DNA from: Ophiosphaerella korrae
Lineage: Eukaryota > Ascomycota > Dothideomycetes > Pleosporales > Phaeosphaeriaceae
Reading direction: 5' to 3'
Length of the DNA stretch: 37,598 nucleotides
Assembly: GCA_028456385.1 (NCBI GenBank)
Contig: JALNQF010000380.1
Span: 1 to 37,598, forward strand
A program made the translations under genes and the position numbers. Below are positions 1 through 10,346 of this stretch, piece after piece. Within the stretch, counting starts at the first letter, position 1. Every line of letters begins with the position of its first letter. The notes below the pieces were generated by a model. That model was not told where the DNA came from. It worked only from the letters and a program-made list of their open reading frames with translations, and did no database searches.

Positions 1-262
1 AACTGCCTACGGAAATCGCCACCGCACAGGTGCGGTTTGGCCATCCTCCCTGCTAGCGTCATCGGAGGAGTTCGTCATCTTAACGAGGCTGAAGTGGCGA
101 ATATTTATCATGTGCTTCTATGTATAGTAGAAACATTCTCGAATCTTTGGTGTAGCAAATTTACAAGCTATATATTCATACTGATCCCCGGCCCTCTATG
201 AAACAGAGAGAATAATAAATATACGAGAAAGAAAGAAATCGAGTTTGACTAGTCCTAGCGCC
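1..262. other. 3' flank, no gene seen
   Basis: Lies downstream of the receptor gene on the minus strand. The stretch 120-250 is AT-rich. I see no coding potential, RNA gene or transposon terminus here. Confidence 0.4.
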
Positions 263-3226
263 TTAGGACGCATTTAGCTTGTTATGCTCTACATTAAATA
301 TCCATACCCTCCCATGGCTGGTACCAATACCAATCCTATTCTTAGATACTACGATGGATAACGGCCGATATTCTGATGGTAGCCATAGGATTTTCTCCGA
401 ATCGTAGCTTATCCATGTACGATCTGAACTCATGCCTAGGCCTTGATAGACTGCGTCGTCGCTGGACCCTGACGCCAGCCGTGTCGAGTCGTGGGAGAAG
501 GCGACTGAGTAGACCGAATCGCTATGGCCCTTGAGCGTCTGGAGGCACTCACCGCTGCTCGCATCCCAGATCTTGACGGTGTTGTCGTAGGACCCTGACG
601 CCAGCCGTGTCGAGTCGGGTGAGAAGGCGACTGAGTAGACCCAATTGCTATGGCCCTCGAGCGTCTGGAGGCATGCGCTCCATTTCTCTTCCATAGCTGG
701 CGCTATTGTAATCCATTTTGGCTCTTCTCTGTTAAAAAGACCTCTTATTAGGCTTTGAGTTGGGCTGAATAGGAGTGCGGAAGTATACGCCTGAAGAGGG
801 TAGTTCTCTATTACCCACTTGTGAGACATAATAAATCGGCGCGCATCTTTAACTAGTTTATTTAACGCAGATACATCTGTTCTTCCCTAGGCTACTTTAG
901 CAAATGTTTTCTATAGCATCACAAATGTATAAATTACCTGCATAAAGACCTCAAGTTTTGCCATAGATACAACCCCTTTTGACATGCTCCTGCAAAGACT
1001 AAGAGCTTCTAGCCAGTAGAGGTATTGCTGTCTTAGAAAGCTGTCAACAACGCCTCCGTTCTGCAGATCGACTTTACCCTCCATAGAAGAGTCAGGATTC
1101 CAGTCACAGAGGTGATCAATCCAGTAGATACATGGGTAGCCTAACGCTGCTAGTGGATCCAGGTCTGGTAGCTTAATTTGCTCGGCGGGATATCCGAATG
1201 CACGTAAGCCGTACATGTCTCGTTGGAGCATCCTAGACATGACATGGAGTGATCTTGAGAAGATTTCGTAGTGGACCTCTTCCGTTCCTGATGGAAAGAC
1301 CCTATCTGAGACCTTGTCGATCAAGAAGTCCTTTGCTGATTGATGCACGAAGTAGACCGTACCACTTCGAATCGTAAGGAACGAACCGCATAGGCCAACA
1401 ATCTGTTGGACTGAAGCAAGGTCATCGGCCATATCCTCAAGCAGTTCGCAAAGATAGGACAGCTCGTTAAGCGTAACGGGCCGATATACAATGGCGACCA
1501 AGGCCAGTATGCGCTTGCACAGGTCAGCATCATCTGAGCTGCTTATGTGCTGCATCATCCGATTGTAAAGAGCGTCGAGTCCGGGTGGAAATGCTTCTAG
1601 CTTCGCAAGCACCTTCCATCTCGGTATGTCGCTGAGATGTTGACAGACTAATGCTACCCAGAGGAAGGTGTCATTCGCATTTGAGGTTAGATGAGCTAGC
1701 ACAGCACTCTTCTCTTTCTCTTTATAACTCTTATCTAGTGTCAGCTGAGCTACTCTCTTCCGAATATAGAACTGAACAGCAGTAGACACTGAGGCCGCAT
1801 TCAGCTCGAGGCTAAGTTTCACCTTTTGTCCTGCTCTCTCAATCCGCTCCTCGATACTGGGCCAGTTGCGGCTGGACACGATCCACTTCACACGAGAAGA
1901 CACGCATGACGTTTGCACGATGAAGTCTAGCAGTTTAGGCAGTCCAGTAGTGCATTCGTCGAGCGCGTCAACTATCAAGTATGTGCCCTTTAGACTCGGG
2001 TCTTCCAGGACGTCTGTGAAGATCTGAGACAATGCAACCCAGATATTCGCGTCCTCAAAGAGTGCTTTGCCTGCATAGTCGTGCTTCTTCTGGATATGCG
2101 AGATGAGCGATGGCTGCTGATGGACGAGCATGTACAGCAGACCTTGCAGCACGGCCGGGCCGCTGTTGATTCGGGAGTCCGTAGCCTGGCAGAAGAAGTA
2201 GGACAGCTGGTCTGTCTTAGGCATTGACTTGCTCAAATCATTGATAATGCCGCAGAGCAGCATTGTCTTGCCCTTACCAGGATCGCCCTTGATCCATAGC
2301 AGTCGGCTCTGCTCGTCGTCCCGCCATCGTTGAAAGTCGGAGTTTTCGAGGATCCAGCGGTACGAGTCCTCCAGCAGTCTGCCCTTGGTCTCCTCAATAC
2401 GCTTCTTGTCATCGCGGGGGTCGGTGAGGCGTAAGTGCTTGATGCATTCCTTGTCTTCTTTGTTTAAGGCTTGCTGCTGCTGGGCACTGTTTGAGAGCTT
2501 GGTGACTTCCCCCCGGAGCCGTACAAACGCGTGTTCTTCTCCTTCGCCATATATGAGTGGCATATAGATGCCAAATATGCCTAGAAGCGAGTACGCCTTG
2601 TCCTCTTTCCGCGTGGTTTGTCGACTTTTAGCCCATGATAATCGCTCGGAAACGTCAAATTCACATAGAGGGGCACCTTGGAGGGCTTCAAGAGCAATAC
2701 CCGTAGTCTCGTGAATTATTCGTTTCAGTGTTCTCTTGTCGCCAAGCTGTTTACCGTCTCGAGAGAAGAACTCGACCGAATGTGGGGCAAGAAGCTCTTG
2801 AAGGGTCCAACCCCGGGTGAACCATCGGCTTTCCCGAAAAGCTGGCTCCCAACTGCATTCAAAGTCTTCGCTGCTTGCTTTCCGCTTCGCTGTAGAGACA
2901 TCAGATAAATAGACATAGCACTTTGCTGCATTCTGATACCAGCGAAACATGGAGTTGATAGCCTCTTGAAGTTCGGCAAGATTCGATTTGTCGATGCAGC
3001 AAGTATCCACCCAGAAGTATTGCAAGCCATCGCGCTTAGCCTGTTGTCTACAAAAATGAATCTTGTCGTAGCCAGCCTTTGGTCCGGTTCTGTCCTCCAA
3101 ATCGCGGAAGGTGACTTCGTGGCCCTCCTTCCAGGTATGTGAGAGGATCGCATAGGGAGGGATGGCCCCGTCGGGAAACTGAGTAAGACTGAACTCGCTA
3201 GTATCGCTACATCGCAAAAGACGCAT
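263..3226 (-). CDS. HET-NACHT-WD40 receptor (fungal NLR-like, HNWD/HET-E type), two exons
   Basis: Exons are 938-3226 and 263-886, joined by a 51-nt intron, giving about 970 aa. The N-terminus is a HET domain (about residues 1-240) with PPYAILSHTW, a FWVDTCCIDK block near 71-80 and RGWTLQELLAP near 138-148. A NACHT NTPase follows, with Walker A GDPGKGKT (314-321) and Walker B YLIVDALDEC (416-425). After the intron come a linker, about two 42-residue WD40 repeats with KIWD, and a family tail with WLPSEYRP. Known role of the family: cytosolic STAND receptors in which WD repeats sense a ligand and HET triggers cell death in non-self recognition. The third repeat breaks off directly into the tail, so the array looks contracted by deletion. 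Translation is open across the splice (MQ joined to GRTDVSAL). The start is the first Met before the conserved RLLRC block. It appears intact; the relic at 4613-5374 and the array at 34480-35640 belong to the same family. Confidence 0.9.
466..690 (-). repeat. 126-bp WD40 repeat units (about 1.8 copies)
   Basis: The block beginning GACCCTGACGCCAGCCGTG recurs exactly 126 bp apart (466 and 592), equal to one 42-residue WD40 unit. The units are nearly identical, as expected for repeats kept homogeneous by recombination in this receptor family. Confidence 0.85.
887..937 (-). other. 51-nt spliceosomal intron in receptor gene
   Basis: On the minus strand the donor reads CAG|GTAATT and the acceptor CCTAG|GGAAGA. 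The intron contains in-frame TAG codons. Removing it joins the NACHT C-terminal region in frame to GRTDVSALNKLVKDARRF, the linker expected in this receptor family just before MSHKWVIEN. Length is typical of filamentous ascomycete introns. Confidence 0.85.
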
Positions 3227-3919
3227 TGCTTCGCATAGAGCTGAACGGGAGCAAGCGGTAGGAATAGATCTTGGTCGGGTTCACAGACGGCAGCCTGATG
3301 GAAGAGACGAGTACGGTAAATCGCTCGTCCGAAGAGGTCATTACTCCTAGGTATTGCTAGCAAGAACATAGGACCATAGAACGCTGAGCTATACCGAAAA
3401 CTGCATTAAGGGAAAGAGAGCGTAAGAGTGTTGTGAGCTGATTCTGCTCTGGTTTCTACTCTTGTGAGGGGCGGGGGTGCGGCTGATTGCACAGCCCGCA
3501 GTGTGGCGTGGTAAGGTTGACATGCAGAGGCCAGGCTGCACAGAGGTGCCTTTCAAAAGTTCTTGCTGACACCAAAAGCGCCACCAGCTCTAGCGTCGCG
3601 CCAATAGCTCTAGCGACCAATCTTGGCCAAGATGAAGATTTTTCAACTCAGCCTTTTGAGTCAGAGATAGCTGAGTAAACCTGTAACGGGGCTCCAAGTC
3701 GTCGACTACTTAAAGCCTCTTTGGGGTTTTTTGGGGGGATTGAAGGATGATGACTAAGGTACGTGTTGTGATCGTGCAATGAACTGTGAAGCACTGAATG
3801 ATTCCAAACAATGGATGTCAATGTAGTGTCGCTCTTGGTCAGAGATTGGATTGCCGATGCCATCCTATTGATGCACATCCTAGGTTCTTTTATACCTATG
3901 TTTATTCTATGAATTAGTT
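3227..3919. other. Upstream region of the receptor gene, no gene supported
   Basis: This is the presumed 5' UTR/promoter of the receptor gene. Short open frames exist (for example 3648-3878 on minus) but have no recognisable domain. No clear TATA box or transposon end was found. Confidence 0.4.
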
Positions 3920-4001
3920 ACTTCGCGGATGCCAAGCCTTGCGAAGCAGCGAAGCCGGCTTCGTGGCTTCGTTGTTGCCAAGACCCACGAAGCCGCGAAG
4001 T
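3920..4001. repeat. 82-bp fold-back sequence built on CTTCG/CGAAG
   Basis: The ends are ACTTCGCGG (3920-3928) and its exact reverse complement CCGCGAAGT (3993-4001). The interior contains several further GCGAAGC/GCTTCG inversions, so the whole segment can fold. It may be a miniature element, but I see no target-site duplication. Confidence 0.55.
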
Positions 4002-4612
4002 CATCACGTGTCCCTATTGTGATTGACTTCCCAATCGAGCTCATTGTCCCAAGGGTCGTATGCGTGCTCATCTTCCAACGTGGGGCTGATTGGTTCCATG
4101 TGTATTCTTTCTGTTACAGCCGTAACAATACCTAACTCTTAGGCCCTGTTTGGTGCCGCTGAGATTGTGCCTCAATCGCGGCCGTAATCTCGCTGGGTAG
4201 TAGGCCCGGGTAGGTGCCAGAGGGCCCGCTAGTAGCGCGTGTCGGAGTTGCTGAATCTAGTAGACAGAAATTTGCCGTGTTTAGTACTAGAATTTGTCGT
4301 AATCTCTTCTATCTTATAGATAACTCTAACTATTATAGCCTTATAGATCCACCCCTTAACGCAACTCTCTACTAGCTAACTTAACTCGATTATAGTAAGT
4401 TCCTATTATTACTAGTACTATCTCAATGTTCTCTATCTTACGCTGCACTAGTGCTAACGCGTACGCTAACGCTAGCGTACGCGTTATTTTAGTGGTTATA
4501 ATCGTAGGTATATATACCTAGTACTTACTTGGATAGCTCTTTATCTACTATTTACTCTTTTTCAGTTAATTGTTTAAACTACCTTATTTGAGTTATCTTG
4601 CGTGAAGTCTAC
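4002..4612. other. RIP-like non-coding region with perfect hairpins
   Basis: No gene is seen. TAG/CTA-rich sequence suggests decayed repeat DNA. Two palindromes stand out: a 14-bp perfect stem with a 4-nt loop at 4455-4486 (TAACGCGTACGCTA arm), and the 16-bp palindrome TAGGTATATATACCTA at 4505-4520. The string TAGGCCCTGTTTGGTGC near 4140 recurs near 16525, suggesting a repeat family. Confidence 0.45.
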
Positions 4613-4670
4613 CTTACACTAGTACTAATACTAATCCTATTCTTAGATACTACGATAGATAACAGCTAAT

Positions 4671-4876
4671 TGTTAGAAACCACCCTATCTCGGGTTAGCC
4701 TGGGGCAGTTTGCCCCAGGGGAAGGGTATATAAGCCCTTCGAAGGAATCGCTGGGTAGTCAGCGATTACTCTACCTACCAATACACCCCTTGCTGTAACT
4801 CAATCCTTCGTGCTCCTGATACAACGTCCCCAACCTACCAGTGACTTGGCATAGCCCTGAGTGACTGCGCTTAACA
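4671..4876. mobile_element. Solo LTR, 206 bp, 5-bp TSD CTAAT
   Basis: It begins TGTTAG and ends TTAACA, the classic TG...CA LTR boundaries. It is flanked by a perfect duplication CTAAT (4666-4670 and 4877-4881). Excising the element plus one duplicate restores alignment with the intact receptor gene. It contains a 9-bp stem hairpin CCTGGGGCA/TGCCCCAGG (4699-4719), a TATA-like GTATATAAG (4726-4734), and another hairpin AATCGCTG/CAGCGATT. The 5-bp duplication and TGTTA/TAACA ends resemble Copia LTRs, but no internal region is present to confirm this. Confidence 0.88.
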
Positions 4877-4991
4877 CTAATATTTTAATAGTAGCTATAA
4901 GATGTTATCCGAATCGTAGCTTATCTATGTACGATCTGAACTCATGCCTAGGCCTTGATAGACTGCGTCGTCGCTAGACCCTAACGCTAGC

Positions 4992-5184
4992 TGTTAGGCT
5001 TCGGCGCCTACAAGGCCTGCAGGGCTGTAGTAGTATTGCGATTGGCGCATACTGAGCCGAGAGCCAAGGGCCAGTGGACCTTTGTAACAATATATACTGT
5101 TCTATTCCTATATTCAACGTCGTTGAATACTCAGCTACCTTTTTGGGTTTGTTTGGCGCAGTGGAGTAGAGCTGCGGTCTAACA
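4992..5184. mobile_element. Second solo LTR, 193 bp, 5-bp TSD CTAGC
   Basis: It begins TGTTAGGC and ends TCTAACA. It is flanked by CTAGC duplicates (4987-4991 and 5185-5189), and its excision restores the receptor alignment. The sequence differs from the 206-bp LTR, so it is another family. It holds the palindrome TATTCAACG-T-CGTTGAATA (5111-5129). Near the right end, TGGCGCAGTGG (5154-5164) fits a Pol III tRNA A-box consensus. Confidence 0.87.
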
Positions 5185-5374
5185 CTAGCTGTGTCGAGTT
5201 AGGCGAGAAGGCGACTGAGTGGACCCAATTGATATAGCCCTCGAGCGTCTAGAGGCATGCGCTCCATTTCTCTTCTATAGCTAGCGCTATTGTAATTTAT
5301 TTTAGCTCTTCTCTTTTAAAAAGATCTCTTATTAGGCTTTGAGTTGGGCTGAATAGGAGTACGAAAGTATACGC

Positions 5375-7203
5375 GTAGTACTCTGTAGGGAAAACTAACC
5401 TCACCAAAGTCTATTTCTACTTTCGAACCTAAGCACACAAGAGTTTAAAACTAAGCAGTAACTAAGTAGCCTAAGCTTGTGGCTGTGCAAGACTGAGCAG
5501 GTCTTAGCAGCCTGAGCAAGCCTGAGCAAGCCTGGTATTGGCCCAAATCTTAGACAACTAGCGTCCTAGATTTGGGCCACTCCTATGTTCAGTGGCCCAG
5601 TTCTTGACGTATGGCCTAGTTTCTGGCACTAGGTGGCCTGGGTTTGGGCCCCTAGGCTCGTTTATATCTTCCTTTCAAAAGTGCCGGCAAAATAGTCTTA
5701 ACAAGCTTGCTGTTCTTAACCTACAAGGATCTTTAGCTACTAGTGGCGCTCTTTCAAAATTCAGCTACGACTTTAGGAGTTATAGGAACTACGATTATAT
5801 AATCTTTATAGATTCTTTACACCTGTATTTAATTAGAGAGATAAAATATAGAAGTCTTGACACCTTATGTACTAGATACAGATTCCTATGAAGCTACTGT
5901 CATGCCTATTAGTGAAGTTACGCAATAAAGGATACAGAGTGATGGAACTTAGCGGTAGCGTCTTTAGAAGCTCTATCGTGGCAATATTAAACTGGTAACA
6001 CGTAGTAGGTTCTAGAGTATACTATCAAGGATTAAATCCCTCGAGCTATCTAACTAAGCCGGCTCAACTCGTATGGCCCTCACTAGCGTAGCGCAAATTC
6101 ATGCGAGCAGGCTTTAGTAAGAGTTTATGCGATCAAGCTGCAGTGAGAGTTCATGCTAGCAGGCTGTAGTGAGAGGACTCGATCCTGGATTGGATATGGG
6201 AAATAAGGGATGCATCGATGAGGCAGACTTCGATACAGTCTCGCGAGGGCTACAAGAGCTTAGGACTGGGTGCTGACGCGTCCCAACAAGTCTGCGGGGG
6301 GCATCCTCGCCAGGAGTTCATGCTGGAGCCTATCGTATGGGCTAGCGAGAGTTGAAGTCAGGTTGCGCCTAATCGCGAATCTGGCTGTGAAGCTCCTCGC
6401 ATGAACCCTCGCTACACTGCTAGGCGAAAATCAGGATGGCTTGGGGCCGCTCGATAAGTCCTTTTGGCAAGCCCGCGAGGGGTTTTTCGCCTTGACTCTA
6501 TGCTGGATGAGATAGTATGGGGTAGCTGCGTAGCGGCCATTCATGCGAACAGGCTCCGAAGAAGGCTTAGCTTGCAATTGGCTATGCAGGGAAAATCAGT
6601 GCACATGGTGGCCTACAACAAAGTTTAGGCTAGGATAGGTTACGTCTTATCTAGTCAAGTAGATACGGAATACGAAGGGTGTTTTTGTTGGCCACACCGT
6701 TGGCTGACGCAAAGTGATTAGCGAAGACACATAATAAGCCTACAGTCGATGGTACAAATTGGTTTATGTAAACTAGTTAGGTTTGTGACGCAGGCTAAGT
6801 TAATCGTAGCGCAGCTAAGTGAATTCTCTTGAAGTTGGGTATATTCTGCGATTTTACAAGTCGCTGGGGAGAAATCGAAGTATCTATTTTGCTAAGAATA
6901 GAAGGGATGTAGTGATATCCATGTAGTTTACAATGTTTGATGATATTGACGAGGAAGAATGGTTGACGTCCTGGTAGGTAGAAGAAACATTGGAGACGAT
7001 ATAGACTGTTAGCGGACTCAATGTGGCTTGTATATATAGTAGGCATAATGCCTAATATGATGAAGTCACTAGGCCCTGATTCCTACATTCAAGGGCATTT
7101 TTATGAATAGGAAAGGGCAATCTAAGGAACAATTCCAAACCGTGTAAAGCATGTGTAGCGACCAACGTAGTTAAAGACTAAAAAGGGAGTTTCTGCAACT
7201 TGC
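5375..7203. other. RIP-like repeat-derived region without a recognisable gene
   Basis: Frequent TAG/CTA, no long credible frame. An 11-bp stem GGCCCAAATCT/AGATTTGGGCC (5540-5578) lies next to several further GGCCCAA-like motifs. Tandem CCTGAGCAAG decamers lie at about 5514-5533. The short frames at 5592-5891 and 6795-7046 show no domain and are not called. Confidence 0.45.
6096..6173. repeat. 26-bp tandem repeat, three diverged copies
   Basis: Three contiguous units at 6096-6121, 6122-6147 and 6148-6173 share the pattern agTTCATGCgAgCAGGCT..AGTgAG. Differences between units are mostly C/T or G/A. Related single units occur near 6314 and 6539. Confidence 0.65.
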
Positions 7204-7309
7204 TTGGCGTTTCCTTTAGCCTCCTGCGGACTCGCATTCCGGCTCTACCCTCTACCTTAAACCCGGCGGCAACACATATAAGCGCTTCGACCCTTCGATT
7301 CTAATTACT

Positions 7310-9130
7310 ATGGTTAGTCGTTCAGCACCTTTAGCCGCTTAGCGGAAGACACGGCGTATGCCAACCTAGACGAAGAAAGGTACGTCGTCGCATCTCTTAC
7401 TATGCTGTATAATCATTCTGGCTTTCGCAGCGCAAAAGGATTAGGGTATTAGTAAAGCTACGCGACGTAGTGAACGCCTACAAATTAAAGATGAGAGCTC
7501 TTAGGCGACTACTAAGGATAGTTGAGAATTAATAGAGCAGGAGGCACGTTTATGCTAGGTTCCTTTACTGTTAAAGATCTAACATGGCGAAGAATATTTT
7601 GAATCCCCAAGGAATTAAAAAACAAGTCGTTAAGGCAAAAAAGCGCACTCGAGACCCTAAGAACCCTGAGAATCCTTTACTGATCGAACGACCTACGAAG
7701 CGTCTGTGACCTTATTCTCCCTAGATACCTTACGAGAAGTAAAGGCGACCTCGAGAGGCTCGAGAGGGCGAAGTTCTGCTTTCCTACGCTCCGCTTAAGC
7801 TGCCCGCAGAACGAGTAGGAACATCTACAGCTCTAGTTTGGCAAACAATTGATGAAGCTTGGATCGAATTCTGGAGAGAGAACGGAACCTGGCCGACAGA
7901 GGAACAAGAGAAAATAGTGTATCGTTTTCAAGATATTGTTAGTTATACGCGTGCACAAAGGTGGTCCCTGAACCGCAAACGCTTAAACGCTAGCTTAAAT
8001 ATAGAAACGGCCTAGACTTAAACTTGAAGTAGCTAACAACTGCGGGACTAGAGTGCCTTGTACAAACGGCTAATGTTCGAAGAATAACTGAGGGAGTATA
8101 GTAGCTTTATGAACGATTACGACAAAGGAATTACTGCTAAAAGCGAAAAGCTCTGCTAAACGCTCCTGCAAGCACCGCAGCCACTACCTAAACGTACCCT
8201 ATTCTCTGACGATGAACTTTTCGAGAAGACTTGTAAAAGGATTAGAGGCGAGAACGAGACTAAGGTGGTCTGCGACATTGCACAACTTATTCTTCCTTTA
8301 GCTGAGATATTGGCTGATTAGGGAGCTGAACACCTTGAGATTCTCCGAGAGACGACTAACGTATGTTGGGTTAACTCTTACACTTTTATTAACCCCTCTA
8401 GTTCGCGCCTTGGTCTTTGTCTACAGCCTGATTTTGGCCTTGGGTTCAAGAGAGACGTATTTAGTTGAGAGCAGCTTTAGAAGCTACAAATTTATATTAG
8501 TGACTTACTTGTTAATTCTTCTTGGATTGCGGCAACGTATAATATGTATCTTCCGTTTCTTTCTAGCGAAGTTAAGTGTAGAGTAGCTAGTCTTGATATC
8601 GCTGATCGAAAAAATGCGCACGCTTAGTCTGTTATCCTACGAGGCTTGTACACACTCTTCCGCTTAGTTGGCTGAGAGAATAAGCTATATTGAGAAATTA
8701 ATGGCTTCTTAATATCTTACAGTGACGTGGAGGTGAGAATTTAGGGTTACTACGCTATTATTAATAGAAAAGATATCTAATTTTACTAATAATCGATTGC
8801 GGAATTTAGTATCTCGCCAACAGTACGAGGAGACGAGAGATGGACGGCGTATAGTTTTGTTAGGAATGTCTACGACCTATAGTTCTCTGAATACTACAAA
8901 AGAATCTGCTCTGTTATCGACATGCTACTAACTGACTTGAACTTCGATGTCTTGGAGCTGGATTAGGAACTAACTTCTTTACGCTTAGGACTGTCTTAGC
9001 GGTTCGGCGATTACGGCTTAGCTGATGAGCAAGTCGTATAGGATAGTTAGCTAAGCGTTTAGCAGATTACCCTAGCTACAACAATCTAGACAACGTCTAG
9101 TAACCTTAAAAAAAAAAGAAGTAAGGGGTT
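7310..9130 (+). pseudogene. RIP-killed gene resembling fungal DUF7924-type proteins
   Basis: The putative start ATG at 7310 gives MVSRSAPLAA, followed in that frame by ATRRSERLQIKDES. From about 7600 a second frame runs without indels to about 9125: PLLIERPTKRL, then LFSDDELFEKTCKRIRGENE (from 8199), then YNMYLPFLSSEVKCR and DIADRKNAHA, and a tail TTSSNLKKKRSKG. About 20 TAG/TAA/TGA codons interrupt it, mostly where Trp, Gln or Arg would fit. From memory the block order matches multicopy fungal proteins with a C-terminal DUF7924 domain of unknown function; the family name is uncertain. The frame change between 7500 and 7600 may be a lost intron or an indel. Not functional. Confidence 0.65.
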
Positions 9131-10346
9131 GCGCTTGCTATTTAACCTGGGCCCGGCTACACCTGCGATACTTATCAGACCACGCTTTTCTCGATTTCAA
9201 CGTAACTGTATAAGAAGTATTAGATGTCTAGTATAAGGGAGGGGTGTAGCTGTTGTACGTAGATGCGTAGATTTTAATATTGGCGTTAAGGCGTCTGTTT
9301 TGACCTAGCTTTGGCGCCGCCTTGTTGAGTAGGGGGTTTGAGAGGCATAGTAGTGGATATTGAGATTGCTAGACTAGTTGGGCTAAGATTGTAGCATTTA
9401 AAAATCAATTGATTTGCGCGCTCTAAATATATTATCTGCAGCTTCGTGCACATCGCACAATGAGATCTTGTAAGCTGCGACTTGAGCTAAAGCTAGAGTC
9501 TAGGAAATACGCCCGCCTACGTGACCTGATTACTAGGGGTAAAGACTTGGCATTGCAGTCACTCAAGCATCGTCGAGTTTCTTTCTCTAAGGCATCTCAT
9601 CTCTCCTGCTATCGCTTGCACGCTCTTTATATCCTTCTTGGATACGCTCAGCACTCTTACTTCCTCGACAAGCTCTCTTACTTGCATGTGCATGCCCACT
9701 TCTTATTAAATACGATCCTCCTCATCGAACACGATCCTCATTATTGGCTTGGTCCTCCCTAGACTGCGATTTTCTCCTTCCTAACTCCTCTCTGTCTCTA
9801 CGTCCTCTCTAATGCTCTCGTTATTCTAACACCACCGTCTAACTCGTCTCTGGCTTACTCGAATTATACTCTTAACGACCTCGCTCTTAACAGCTCCGCT
9901 CCCCTCGCCTACTTTCGACAATATCTCTGCATTGGATACACCTGTTAGCGATATTAGGATAAACTGTAGGGAGGAAACCGTTAGTAGGGTGTGGAGGAGC
10001 TACTAGGCAGAAGCCTGTTAGTTTTTCGTACCCGTAGCTGCAACGCGACCTTGGCCTTGTCCCAACTATAGAGAATCAACCTTCCTTTTCCACCTTAGAC
10101 AGCTAATAGCTATTATAATAATGTTGGGCAAGTACCCTCTAAAAACTGCCATCGCAGTGCTAACAAGGACTAGCGAAGGATAAACTCTATTCTGGTTTTT
10201 AGTAGAATTATTTCTCCTCGCTTTCTAATAGCCCTATCTGCGCACGTGCTAACTTATTTCTTCTGTCCGTAGACTAGTAAGCACCCCTTAACTACGCTGC
10301 TAATGTTAAAAACAGAATAGAATGTATACTACTGTCCTATATTAGC
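9131..10346. other. No recognisable gene; RIP-like sequence
   Basis: TAG-rich. One open frame at 9460-9762 (100 aa) is leucine- and arginine-rich but has no domain I recognise. The stretch 9760-9960 is pyrimidine-rich on the plus strand. No transposon termini were identified. Confidence 0.4.

Larger units (their letters stand above)
4613..5374 (-). pseudogene. RIP-decayed 3' relic of a HET-NACHT-WD40 receptor gene
   Basis: Three blocks (about 4613-4670, 4877-4991, 5185-5374) align collinearly with about 320-790, the tail, WD and linker region of the intact receptor gene. Differences are mostly C-to-T or G-to-A, for example GCCAGCCGT versus GCTAGCTGT and CTGGACC versus CTAGACC. That matches RIP. 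The blocks are separated by two solo LTR insertions. Relative to 263-829 a further WD segment is missing. Homology stops abruptly after GTATACGC at 5374, and no NACHT or HET sequence follows. It is non-functional. Confidence 0.88.

Noticed and set aside
2725..3369. 214-codon frame on the minus strand overlapping the HET domain
   Set aside because: It is a shadow of the receptor's true frame; the HET motifs are all in the other frame.
4140..4160. TAGGCCCTGTTTGGTGC string recurring near 16525, resembling Harbinger/hAT MITE ends
   Set aside because: No matching inverted end or target duplication could be found at either place, so no element is called.
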